Source of the DNA: a virus
DNA: 41,944 nucleotides
Direction: 5' to 3' (one strand)
IMG/VR virus record: IMGVR_UViG_3300042691_007396
Location: 1 to 41,944 of that record
Below, piece after piece: positions 18,745 through 25,547 of this stretch. The notes under the pieces are model-generated. The model searched no databases, had not been told where the DNA came from, and was given only the letters and a program-made list of their open reading frames with translations. Every line of letters starts with the position of its first letter. Within the stretch, counting starts at the first letter, position 1. The translations under genes were made by a program, and so were the position numbers.

Positions 18745-19226
18745 GTAAGCAATTTGCAGCCATCGACGATATTAAGAAATTCACACGAATGCTTAAAGGC
18801 TTGGCCGAGTTTGGCGACGAGCTTGAGCAGATTGCGTCTCTGGATCAGGCCAAACAAGAAGCTGAAGGCTTGGCACAGAAAGCACGCGCAGATCGAGATC
18901 AGGCGCTCGCGGCATTGGCCGACGCAGAGAAGCAACTCGACTCAGCAAAGAAGGCGGCAAGCCTGATGGCTGACGAGGCTCACGCTCAGGCTGAGTTTAT
19001 TAAAGAGAAGGCCATGCACGATGCAGCAGCAGTAAAGCAAGCGGCAATGGCCGAGGCGTTCGGCATCAAAGCTGCGGCTATTGCTGAAATGGAAAAGGCC
19101 AAAGAAGAACTGGCAAAGATTAAGGCCGAGCACCAGGCTGTGAAGGTTGATCTTGTCGCATCACTCGAGCAGCTTGCTGCGGTTAAGAGTGAACTCGCAC
19201 GCATTAAAGAGAGGATTGCACAATGA
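18741..19226 (+). CDS. Long coiled-coil virion-module protein
   Basis: 161 residues from ATG 18741 (the longer frame from 18582 lies inside the previous gene). Residues 20-160 are one continuous heptad-type helix rich in A, E and K (AQKARADRDQALAALADAEK; AEMEKAKEELAKIKAEHQAV). Scaffold-like or fibrous coiled coils of this kind are common in head modules, but a separate scaffold candidate exists at 22598. The 4-nt overlaps with both neighbours indicate coupling. The precise role is unknown. Confidence 0.72.
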   Translation: MSKQFAAIDDIKKFTRMLKGLAEFGDELEQIASLDQAKQEAEGLAQKARADRDQALAALADAEKQLDSAKKAASLMADEAHAQAEFIKEKAMHDAAAVKQAAMAEAFGIKAAAIAEMEKAKEELAKIKAEHQAVKVDLVASLEQLAAVKSELARIKERIAQ

Positions 19227-19630
19227 GCTTCTCGAACTCGACAGAAGAAGATGTTCTTCAGCAGGTGTTTATTGGCACCGCTTTACCTTGGAACGGCAAC
19301 ACGAACCTGTGGCTTGCGCTATACACCGCATCACCAGGTGAAGCTGGATCGGCGACCACGAACGAGGCGACGTATGGCGGTTATGCCCGCGTGGTGTTGA
19401 CTCGAGCAAGCGACTTTACTGTTAGCGGCAACAGCGTTGAGAACGCGAACCTTGAGCAGTTTAACGCTTGTACCTCTGGGTCGAACGTCATCACTCATGC
19501 GGCAATCGTGGACAGCGCATCTGGTGCTGGCAACGTGATCGTGTACGGCGCACTGTCGTCGTCGATCACAGTCACTACTGGTGTTCAGCCTCAGTTCGCG
19601 GCTGGCGCACTGTCGTTTACATTGGATTGA
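19223..19630 (+). CDS. Virion structural protein, LALYTA-type
   Basis: 135 residues from ATG 19223. Contains TNLWLALYTASPGEAGSATT, then EATYGGYARVVLTRASDFTV, a combination ('LALYTAxPg...a....eatYgGYaRv') found in small structural or fibre-like proteins of many phages. The rest is beta-rich with Ser, Gly and Ala. In those phages its place is on the capsid or tail surface; the exact location is not known. It is followed by the two tandem copies at 19634 and 20502. Confidence 0.75.
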   Translation: MSFSNSTEEDVLQQVFIGTALPWNGNTNLWLALYTASPGEAGSATTNEATYGGYARVVLTRASDFTVSGNSVENANLEQFNACTSGSNVITHAAIVDSASGAGNVIVYGALSSSITVTTGVQPQFAAGALSFTLD

Positions 19631-19633
19631 TGC

Positions 19634-20500
19634 GTGGCTGGATTCACTGGCTTCCGAGCGATCAAGGATTCGATGCAGTCAGACGGCAAGTTCTGGCACG
19701 CATCGTTTCGTAAGGTCGTCTCGAACGCCACTGTCGCCGGAGTGTGGTGCGATCTTTCGTACTCGCCTGGCAATCCGCCCGCGAACTTTTATGCGACTGA
19801 GCCTTTGGTGTCGGCCACGCTGTCGGCCACGAAGGGAATTGATAACGGCGGTTCGGTTTCGCCGGATCGCAAATTCGTGAAAAAACTCTTGGTGTACTCG
19901 CCAAGTACCGCATTTCAGTCAAGCACGCTGATGCTTTGTGATTACCTGCTGTATTATCCGTTTATCGACGGCGACGATACAGCAACACAGACATTCACAA
20001 ACAGCGTGAGCCTGTCGCGCTCTACTGATGGCAAAGGCGTTCAGGCAATGCTTGTGAGTCAGGGTTCATACACTGGCAACGTCACGTTTCAGATTCAATA
20101 CACGAATCAAGACGGCACCACAGGTTGTGTATCGCCACTCGTGACCACAAACACGGCAGCTCTTGCGGCAACAATCGTGAACTCTGGTACTCAGGTCGAC
20201 GGCTCTGGTCCGTTTATTCCGCTGCAATCTGGCGACTACGGCATCAGATCTGTAGAGTCGATCACGTTCACATCACCAAACGGCGGCATCTTATCGCTGG
20301 TCTTGGTGAAGCCTTTGTTTGAGATCGGCATCGAAGAAGTGACGGCGACATTCAACACGCCATCGCAGCTTGAGAACTTTTACGATCAGATGAACGGCGC
20401 GGTCATTGAAGACGGCGCGTACTTAAATTTTATTTGCTTACCAAACGCGAGTCTTTCGGCAGCAGTGCTGAGCGGAATGCTCGTCACCACATGGAGATGA
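19634..20500 (+). CDS. Virion surface protein, first of a tandem pair
   Basis: 288 residues from GTG 19634. Beta-rich with long Ser/Thr/Gly stretches. Shared with its neighbour in the same order: 'GKFWHASFRKVVSNATVAGVWCDLS' region, 'LLYYPFIDGDDTATQTFTNS' followed by SLSRS, and GPFIPLQSGDYGIRSVESIT. I recall proteins with this opening ('dgKfw.a.f.Kv......ag.WyDLs...G.Pva') next to capsid genes in various podoviruses and siphoviruses, usually labelled hypothetical or structural. Probably a decoration or head-fibre protein. The start is supported only by a weak GGATTGAT. Confidence 0.75.
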   Translation: MAGFTGFRAIKDSMQSDGKFWHASFRKVVSNATVAGVWCDLSYSPGNPPANFYATEPLVSATLSATKGIDNGGSVSPDRKFVKKLLVYSPSTAFQSSTLMLCDYLLYYPFIDGDDTATQTFTNSVSLSRSTDGKGVQAMLVSQGSYTGNVTFQIQYTNQDGTTGCVSPLVTTNTAALAATIVNSGTQVDGSGPFIPLQSGDYGIRSVESITFTSPNGGILSLVLVKPLFEIGIEEVTATFNTPSQLENFYDQMNGAVIEDGAYLNFICLPNASLSAAVLSGMLVTTWR

Positions 20501-20501
20501 T

Positions 20502-21383
20502 ATGGGCTTCTCATCGCTTGATGATCTGGTTTCTGAGCTGACAGCTGGCAAACGATGGCGAGCTGACTTCAACAAGACTGTGGCCAACGGCGCTTATGTC
20601 GCTGGTGCATGGTACGATCTCTCAATCTTGTCCGGTTCGCCCGTAGCCAACACATACACAGGCACCGCACTGACATCACAAGTCCCGACCGAGACGACAG
20701 GGTGGGGCATTTATCACGGCGGCAACGTCAGCTTAGACACAAAGCATTTGCTCAAAGCTGTGGCAGTCAGCAACACAGCGACGGCATCACCTGGAACACT
20801 GCTGCTTGTCGATACGCTTCTGTATTATCCAGGCATCTCGTCGACATCTGCGTCTCTTCAAACGCTCACGAACTCTTCATCGCTGTCGCGGTACACGACT
20901 GGCCAGGGAAACAGAATGTACCTTGTGCATACTGTTGCGTCTGGTACGAACACCCCGACAGTGGCGATGAGCTACACGCGCCAGAACACTGGCGGAACTG
21001 ACACGGGTCGGGCGCTTGGTGCTACGACTGCGTTTGTTGCGTCGGTTGGTATTGGTCGATTCCCGCATTCAGGTACAGCGGCAAACAATCGTGGTCCATT
21101 CTTGCCGCTTCAGTCTGGTGATACAGGCGTGCAGTCGGTGCAGTCTGTGACAGTGACGACGCCACACGCGACCACTGGTACGATGTGCTTGGTGATCTGC
21201 CAACCTCTCGTTGAGATTCCGCTGACGACGGCAAACGTGCCTGTGATCGTGGACTTCTTAAGCGCAGTTCCGAGTCTTCCACAGATTCAGGACGGCGCAT
21301 GTTTGAACCTTCTTTATCAGCCAGCAGGTGCCGCAGCCAACGGCTCGATCATCTCTGGATCACTCGAATTTGTGTGGGGGTAA
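20502..21383 (+). CDS. Virion surface protein, second of a tandem pair
   Basis: 293 residues from ATG 20502, starting one nt after its paralogue's stop. Aligned elements: GKRWRADFNKTVANGAYVAG, LLYYPGISSTSASLQTLTNS with SLSRYTTG, and GPFLPLQSGDTGVQSVQSVT. Identity is concentrated at these three islands and low elsewhere, so the duplication is old. Two diverged copies could assemble as a hetero-oligomer or decorate different capsid positions. Ends with a beta strand GSIISGSLEFVWG like the ILS...GMLVTTWR end of the first copy. Confidence 0.76.
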   Translation: MGFSSLDDLVSELTAGKRWRADFNKTVANGAYVAGAWYDLSILSGSPVANTYTGTALTSQVPTETTGWGIYHGGNVSLDTKHLLKAVAVSNTATASPGTLLLVDTLLYYPGISSTSASLQTLTNSSSLSRYTTGQGNRMYLVHTVASGTNTPTVAMSYTRQNTGGTDTGRALGATTAFVASVGIGRFPHSGTAANNRGPFLPLQSGDTGVQSVQSVTVTTPHATTGTMCLVICQPLVEIPLTTANVPVIVDFLSAVPSLPQIQDGACLNLLYQPAGAAANGSIISGSLEFVWG

Positions 21384-21386
21384 TTG

Positions 21387-22166
21387 ATGGCTTTGCGTAC
21401 AAACCGATTCAACGCTCAGGGGTACATTGGCGGGATTGCCGCTGGTGGGGCCGAGGCGTGGTCGCGTAAGCGCAAAGACCTTCTGATAAACCTGTACGTC
21501 GATGAGCAGTCAGACATCAGCGATAAGTCTGGCGTGCCTAATGGATACAACATGGGTGCGCTGCTTTTGCCGCTTAAGCCTGGCGGCATGTCGTCGTACC
21601 GCACGAGCCGCATGGAACTGACGTGGGTCGAGGCCGATGCCAAGATGGGCAGAAACCTCGAACTCACAGCAAGCTCTGCGATCTCGGTGGTCAACGCAGA
21701 CCTAGACCAGATCATCGCTATGATCGCGAGTGGCACGATGAGCTTGGCTGTTGCTTCGGCGCAGCTGAGCGCAGGCGTGCAGATGGAAGCCTCGTCATCA
21801 ATGGCGATCTCTGTATCGGTGGCGCAGCTTGGCGGTATCATTCCCGCAGAGGTGTCCGGCACGATTACGCTATCGCCGTCTGTCGTGATGTCGGCTCTGG
21901 CTAACATTGAAATGACCGCAGGCGGTGCAACGCCACTCAGTCCCGAAGGTTTGGCCGCAGCACTGCTAGATGAGAACGACATCGAGACAGGGTACTCTCT
22001 TCGTGAAGCATTGCGTCTGATGCTGTCATCTCTTGGTGGCAAGATCAGCGGTGCAGGCACGACCACGATCACAATTAGAAATGTGACTGATGACAAGAAC
22101 CGGATCATCGCGACTGTTGACTCAAACGGAAATCGGACTAGCGTTACATACGACGTGAGCGACTGA
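21387..22166 (+). CDS. Virion-module protein with collagen-free beta/helix repeats, unknown
   Basis: 259 residues from ATG 21387 behind GGGGG. N-terminus ALRTNRFNAQGYIGGIAAGG is polar/glycine-rich. The middle has recurring 'A-x-[IM]-x-x-[AS]' beta-type stretches (ELTASSAISVVNADLDQIIA; MIASGTMSLAVASAQLSAGV) that look like short degenerate repeats. The C-terminus ALRLMLSSLGGKISGAGTTT followed by ITIRNVTDDKNRIIATVDSN is a widespread phage ending ('GkisGagttti.ir...d.k.RI.AtvD..GNR..vt'). A fibre or baseplate-type structural role is likely; exact function unknown. Confidence 0.72.
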   Translation: MALRTNRFNAQGYIGGIAAGGAEAWSRKRKDLLINLYVDEQSDISDKSGVPNGYNMGALLLPLKPGGMSSYRTSRMELTWVEADAKMGRNLELTASSAISVVNADLDQIIAMIASGTMSLAVASAQLSAGVQMEASSSMAISVSVAQLGGIIPAEVSGTITLSPSVVMSALANIEMTAGGATPLSPEGLAAALLDENDIETGYSLREALRLMLSSLGGKISGAGTTTITIRNVTDDKNRIIATVDSNGNRTSVTYDVSD

Positions 22167-22297
22167 TGTTTCCAGCTGGGTACTTTCCAAAGACGATGTT
22201 CACTGGTGGGTACTTTCCGCCCACAACAGAGTTCACTGTCATTGATGAACCAGCGAGCTTTCCTTACCCGCTCTTGCGTCGAAGGACGAGACGATGA
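22166..22297 (+). CDS. 43-aa protein with GYFP repeats
   Basis: ATG 22166 overlaps the previous stop by one base (TGATG) and the TGA overlaps the next start (ATGA). It reads MFPAGYFPKTMFTGGYFPPT near its start: two 'GYFP' units 11 residues apart, followed by a proline-rich region and a basic end LLRRRTRR. Very short proteins with 'AGYF/PRYFP' repeats occur in capsid modules of other phages, with unknown role. The overlap at both ends and the repeat argue that it is translated. Confidence 0.68.
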   Translation: MFPAGYFPKTMFTGGYFPPTTEFTVIDEPASFPYPLLRRRTRR

Positions 22298-22605
22298 GTC
22301 GAAAGTCGAATGCTGCTGATGAGGCCGCGATTAAAGAGCGCGAGCTGAATGCTCGTTTCTCACGCAAGCAAGAACTGGCCGATCTCCGTGAGCTGCTCTC
22401 TTTGCCAGCTGGTCGCCGTCTTTTCTGGCGATACCTCACCTATACAGGCGTGTATCAGCTGAGCTTCACAGGCTCGAGCGAGACGTTCTTTCGAGAGGGT
22501 CGACGAGACGTTGGTCTGAAGATGCTCGCTGATATTACCGAGGCAGACCCAGACGGATTCATTTTGTTGATGCAAGAAAACAGAAAAGGAGTTGAGAATG
22601 AGTGA
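22294..22605 (+). CDS. Bbp19-like head-module protein
   Basis: 103 residues from ATG 22294. The core LRELLSLPAGRRLFWRYLTY followed by SSETFFREGRRDVGLKMLAD and EADPDGFILLMQE matches the Bbp19 family of BPP-1-type podoviruses ('Ll..p.GRr.lw.lL...gv....f.....t...EGrRnvGl.ll.ei...dp..y..m..e'). The role in the virion is not established. It lies just before the scaffold and overlaps it by 8 nt, as in the relatives. Confidence 0.82.
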   Translation: MSRKSNAADEAAIKERELNARFSRKQELADLRELLSLPAGRRLFWRYLTYTGVYQLSFTGSSETFFREGRRDVGLKMLADITEADPDGFILLMQENRKGVENE

Positions 22606-23212
22606 AGCGAATCCAGCGGCTACAGGTACACCGAGCGCCGCTGAAGCACCGCAGGGCAATACAGTGTTGACCGCAAGCGCAGCGCCAGCACAGCAACCCA
22701 CCCCGAACGAATCAGCGAATGCACAGGCGACTGAGCAGAAGCCACCGGAACAAAAGCCCGACGTTAAGTACGAGCTGAAGATTCCAGACGGCTCACCTCT
22801 CGATGCCAGCGTTCTTGCCGAGGTTGAAGCCTTCGCGAAAGAGAAGGGAATCTCGCCAGAGATCGCACAGGCAATTGTCGAGAAGCAGCACGCAGCAGCC
22901 AGTGCGTATGCCACGAAGCTCGCAAGCGAGTACGAGGCGACCAAAGCAAAGTGGGTCTCAGCAGTCCAGACGGACAAAGAGATCGGCGGCGAGGCGTTCA
23001 AGGGTAACGTCGAGATCGCACACCGAGCGATGAAAGCATTCGCATCCGATGAGTTCGTGTCGATCTTAGAGACCACAGGTTTAGGGAATCACCCTGAGCT
23101 TGTTCGTGTGTTCTACCGAATCGGCAAGCAAATGGCTGACGATAAACTTGTGACTGGCGCTCAGGCACAGCCCAAGAAATCGGCAGCTGAAGCATTTTAC
23201 GGAAAGTCATAA
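22598..23212 (+). CDS. Capsid assembly scaffold-like protein
   Basis: 204 residues from ATG 22598, behind AAAAGGAG. The first 55 residues are low-complexity A, P, Q, T, E and N; then YELKIPDGSPLDASVLAEVE, then FAKEKGISPEIAQAIVEKQH, and a helical remainder with KEIGGEAFKGNVEIAHRAMK. This sequence type ('yelk.P.g..ld...l..f...A...glt...Aq.lv') is the common scaffold of MCP modules in podoviruses and siphoviruses. It immediately precedes the capsid protein, its expected place. A C-terminal 'AAEAFYGKS' is the end that commonly binds capsid subunits. Confidence 0.85.
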   Translation: MSEANPAATGTPSAAEAPQGNTVLTASAAPAQQPTPNESANAQATEQKPPEQKPDVKYELKIPDGSPLDASVLAEVEAFAKEKGISPEIAQAIVEKQHAAASAYATKLASEYEATKAKWVSAVQTDKEIGGEAFKGNVEIAHRAMKAFASDEFVSILETTGLGNHPELVRVFYRIGKQMADDKLVTGAQAQPKKSAAEAFYGKS

Positions 23213-23229
23213 CTTAAAAGGAGATTCAA

Positions 23230-24219
23230 ATGGCAACGATTGGTGCAAACGCATTGACGCTCGCAGATTGGGCGAAGCGTCTTGATCCGGATGGCAAGGT
23301 TCCGATGGTCGTGGAACTGTTGTCGCAAACAAACCAGATGCTCGACGACATGTTGTTCGTCGAAGGAAACCTGCCGACAGGTCATCGCACGACTGTCCGC
23401 ACAGGTCTTCCGTCTGTCAGCTGGCGTCGATTAAACGAAGGTGTTGCGCCTTCGAAGTCGACCACAGCTCAGGTGGACGAGCAGTGCGGTATGCTCGAAG
23501 CGTACTGCGAAGTCGACAAGGACTTGGCTGAGTTGAATGGCAACACTGCTGAGTTCCGCTTGTCGGAAGCATCTGCTTTCATCGAAGCGATGTCGCAAGA
23601 GATGCAGTCGACCATGATCTATGGCAACGCATCGACTGCGCCGGAAGAGTTTAACGGCCTGGCTCAGCGTTACGCTGCGCTTGGACAGAACTGTATCTCT
23701 GGCAGCGGTAGTGGTTCCGATAACTCGTCGATCTATCTCTGCTTGTGGGGTGGCCAGACTGTGCATGGTCTCTTCCCGAAGGGGTCGAAGGCTGGTCTTC
23801 AGCACGAAGACCTCGGTCTTGTGACTGTTGAAACGACTGCTGGCGTGGCTGGAAACCGCATGCGTGCGTACCAGGATCATTGGCAGTGGAAGTGTGGTCT
23901 GAGCGTTCGTGACTGGCGCTATGTTGTTCGTATCGCCAACATCGACATCTCAAACCTGGTCGCGAAATCTTCGGCAGCTGATCTGATCGAGCTGATGATT
24001 AAAGCGATCCATCGCATTCCGAACTTGGGCGCTGGTCGCGCTGCGTTCTATATGAACCGCACTGTGTTCCAAATGCTCGACATTCAACGTCGTGATGATG
24101 TTATCACTGGCGGCGGCTTGGTGTACGCAGACGTGGATGGCAAAGTGGTGCCTACATTCCGTGGTATTCCGATCCGCATCGTCGACGCGCTTCTCGAAAC
24201 AGAAGCAACAGTGTCGTAA
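23230..24219 (+). CDS. Major capsid protein (BPP-1/Bbp17-like, HK97 fold expected)
   Basis: 329 residues from ATG 23230 with a strong AAAAGGAGA site. The N-terminus ATIGANALTLADWAKRLDPD, then LLSQTNQMLDDMLFVEGNLP, TGHRTTVRTGLPSVSWRRLN and GVAPSKSTTAQVDEQ matches the BPP-1 capsid protein group. ALGQNCISGSGSGSDNSSIY and LGLVTVETTAGVAGNRMRAY lie in the surface domains, and GRAAFYMNRTVFQMLDIQRR followed by FRGIPIRIVDALLETEATVS is the conserved C-terminal A-domain strand. The gene has the strongest ribosome site in the region, consistent with many copies per virion. Confidence 0.93.
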   Translation: MATIGANALTLADWAKRLDPDGKVPMVVELLSQTNQMLDDMLFVEGNLPTGHRTTVRTGLPSVSWRRLNEGVAPSKSTTAQVDEQCGMLEAYCEVDKDLAELNGNTAEFRLSEASAFIEAMSQEMQSTMIYGNASTAPEEFNGLAQRYAALGQNCISGSGSGSDNSSIYLCLWGGQTVHGLFPKGSKAGLQHEDLGLVTVETTAGVAGNRMRAYQDHWQWKCGLSVRDWRYVVRIANIDISNLVAKSSAADLIELMIKAIHRIPNLGAGRAAFYMNRTVFQMLDIQRRDDVITGGGLVYADVDGKVVPTFRGIPIRIVDALLETEATVS

Positions 24220-24246
24220 GGCAAATAACGAATAAAGGAGTTTCAA

Positions 24247-24678
24247 ATGATCGTGGATAAATTTAACACATACAGCGATGCACAGGCGCTTACTTCGACT
24301 GGCGCATCGACAGACTTGATCGACCACGGGTCCGATCGCAATCTTGGTATGGGTGAGCCGATGGTCGTCGAGATTCTTCTCGATGTCGCGGCTGACGCTG
24401 GCAACTCTGACGAGACGTATTCTGTTGCGTTGCAGACAGATGACAACGCTGGTTTCTCGTCGCCGACCACAATCGGAACAGCAACGATCACTCGCGGCGA
24501 CGCTGCTGGTACTCGTTACGTCATTTCGGTTCCGCCGAATACAGCGTTTGAGCGATACTCTCGCTTGAACTTCACGCTCGCTGGAACAACACCCAGCGTG
24601 ACTGTGACGGCGCATCTGGTTCCGCAATCGTTCGTCGATAGGTATGTCCAGTATCCTGACGCGATCACTATCAGCTAA
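24247..24678 (+). CDS. Capsid cement protein (Bbp16-like)
   Basis: 143 residues from ATG 24247, behind AAAGGAG. MIVDKFNTYSDAQALTSTGA followed by ASTDLIDHGSDRNLGMGEPM, then a jelly-roll-like strand set (MVVEILLDVAADAGNSDETY; TATITRGDAAGTRYVISVPP) closely resembles Bbp16, the protein that clamps capsid subunits in BPP-1-type phages. It lies immediately after the MCP and shares its strong ribosome site type. Confidence 0.86.
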   Translation: MIVDKFNTYSDAQALTSTGASTDLIDHGSDRNLGMGEPMVVEILLDVAADAGNSDETYSVALQTDDNAGFSSPTTIGTATITRGDAAGTRYVISVPPNTAFERYSRLNFTLAGTTPSVTVTAHLVPQSFVDRYVQYPDAITIS

Positions 24679-24695
24679 CAACTGAGGGGTGACGT

Positions 24696-24887
24696 ATGAA
24701 GGTGAAAGCGAAACGTCTCGGATGGTACAAGTCGCGACGGATTCAGCCTGGACAAATCTTCGAGCTTGCAAGTGAGGTTCACTTCTCTGCGAGCTGGATG
24801 GAGAAGGTCGAGGCGGCGAAGTCCGAAGCGGTGAAGGAAAAGCCGAGTAAAGCGGCGAAGACAATCGCCGACTCAGAAGTGATCTGA
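24696..24887 (+). CDS. Small basic protein after the cement gene
   Basis: 63 residues from ATG 24696 with TGAGGGGTGACGT upstream. Opening MKVKAKRLGWYKSRRIQPGQ with IFELASEVHFSASWMEKV resembles short phage proteins having an SH3-like 'K.lg.y.g.r..pGd.F.v' domain; then a Lys/Ala-rich tail. Its function is unknown. It is closed by the terminator at 24894-24921. Confidence 0.72.
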   Translation: MKVKAKRLGWYKSRRIQPGQIFELASEVHFSASWMEKVEAAKSEAVKEKPSKAAKTIADSEVI

Positions 24888-24893
24888 GAATCA

Positions 24894-24921
24894 GCGGGGA
24901 GTTAACAGCTCCCCGCCTTTT
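24894..24921 (+). terminator. Intrinsic terminator/attenuator after the capsid block
   Basis: GCGGGGAG (24894-24901) pairs perfectly with CTCCCCGC (24909-24916) around a 7-nt loop, followed by CTTTTAT. An 8-bp GC stem with a short T-run directly after the capsid/cement block suggests partial termination that keeps capsid mRNA above tail mRNA. Confidence 0.8.
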
Positions 24922-24932
24922 ATGAGGTAGGC

Positions 24933-25544
24933 ATGGCGACAGATACAGTCATCTGCAACATGGCGCTTGGGCACCTTGGCTCAACGAAAGAGATCGGCGA
25001 TCTCGAAACCGAGCGTTCAGCTGAAGCCATTGTGTGCCGCAGGTTTTACGAAACGATTAGGACTCAGACTCTTCGCGACTTTCCGTGGCCATTCGCCACG
25101 AAGATCGCAGAGCTTAATCTTCTCGACGAGAGTCCAAACGAGGACGAGTGGGCGTATGCGTATCGCTACCCGACCGACTGCCTCAGTATTCAACGCATAG
25201 TATCTGGCATTCGCAACGAGGCTGCCGGGCAGCGCGTGCCATACAAGATCGTGCGTGACGACGATGGCCTGGTGATCTTGACCGATCAGAGCGAGGCCGT
25301 TCTTCAATACACAGTCGACCTTGATGATGAGTCACAGTACCCACCCGATTATGTGATGGCGCTCTCGCTTCACATCGCTGCGGTGATTGCACCGAAGCTG
25401 ACAGGTGGCGATCAGTTCCGTCTCGGACAACGAGCGCGGCAGCTGTATGAGATCGCGCTCACGAAGGCAGCGGCAAACTCGCAGAACGAACAGCAACAAG
25501 AAGTCGACCCAGAGAGCGAGTACATTCGCGCAAGAATGGGGTAA
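24933..25544 (+). CDS. Tail tubular protein A-like (head-tail adaptor)
   Basis: 203 residues from ATG 24933 (GAGGTAGGC upstream). It shows ATDTVICNMALGHLGSTKEI, RRFYETIRTQTLRDFPWPFA and EDEWAYAYRYPTDCLSIQRI, the 'N.AL..lG...i..l......a...c...y...r...L...pWnfA......L' pattern of TTPA/gp11-like proteins. The role is to form the gatekeeper ring between portal and tail nozzle. A Gln/Asn/Glu-rich C-terminus ends the protein. The gene lies next to TTPB, as in T7 and relatives. Confidence 0.85.
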   Translation: MATDTVICNMALGHLGSTKEIGDLETERSAEAIVCRRFYETIRTQTLRDFPWPFATKIAELNLLDESPNEDEWAYAYRYPTDCLSIQRIVSGIRNEAAGQRVPYKIVRDDDGLVILTDQSEAVLQYTVDLDDESQYPPDYVMALSLHIAAVIAPKLTGGDQFRLGQRARQLYEIALTKAAANSQNEQQQEVDPESEYIRARMG

Positions 25545-25547
25545 CAG

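Noticed and set aside
23950-24864. 304-residue minus-strand frame opposite capsid and cement genes
   Set aside because: It is antisense to two strongly supported structural genes, Arg/Ser/Cys-rich, with no start signal.
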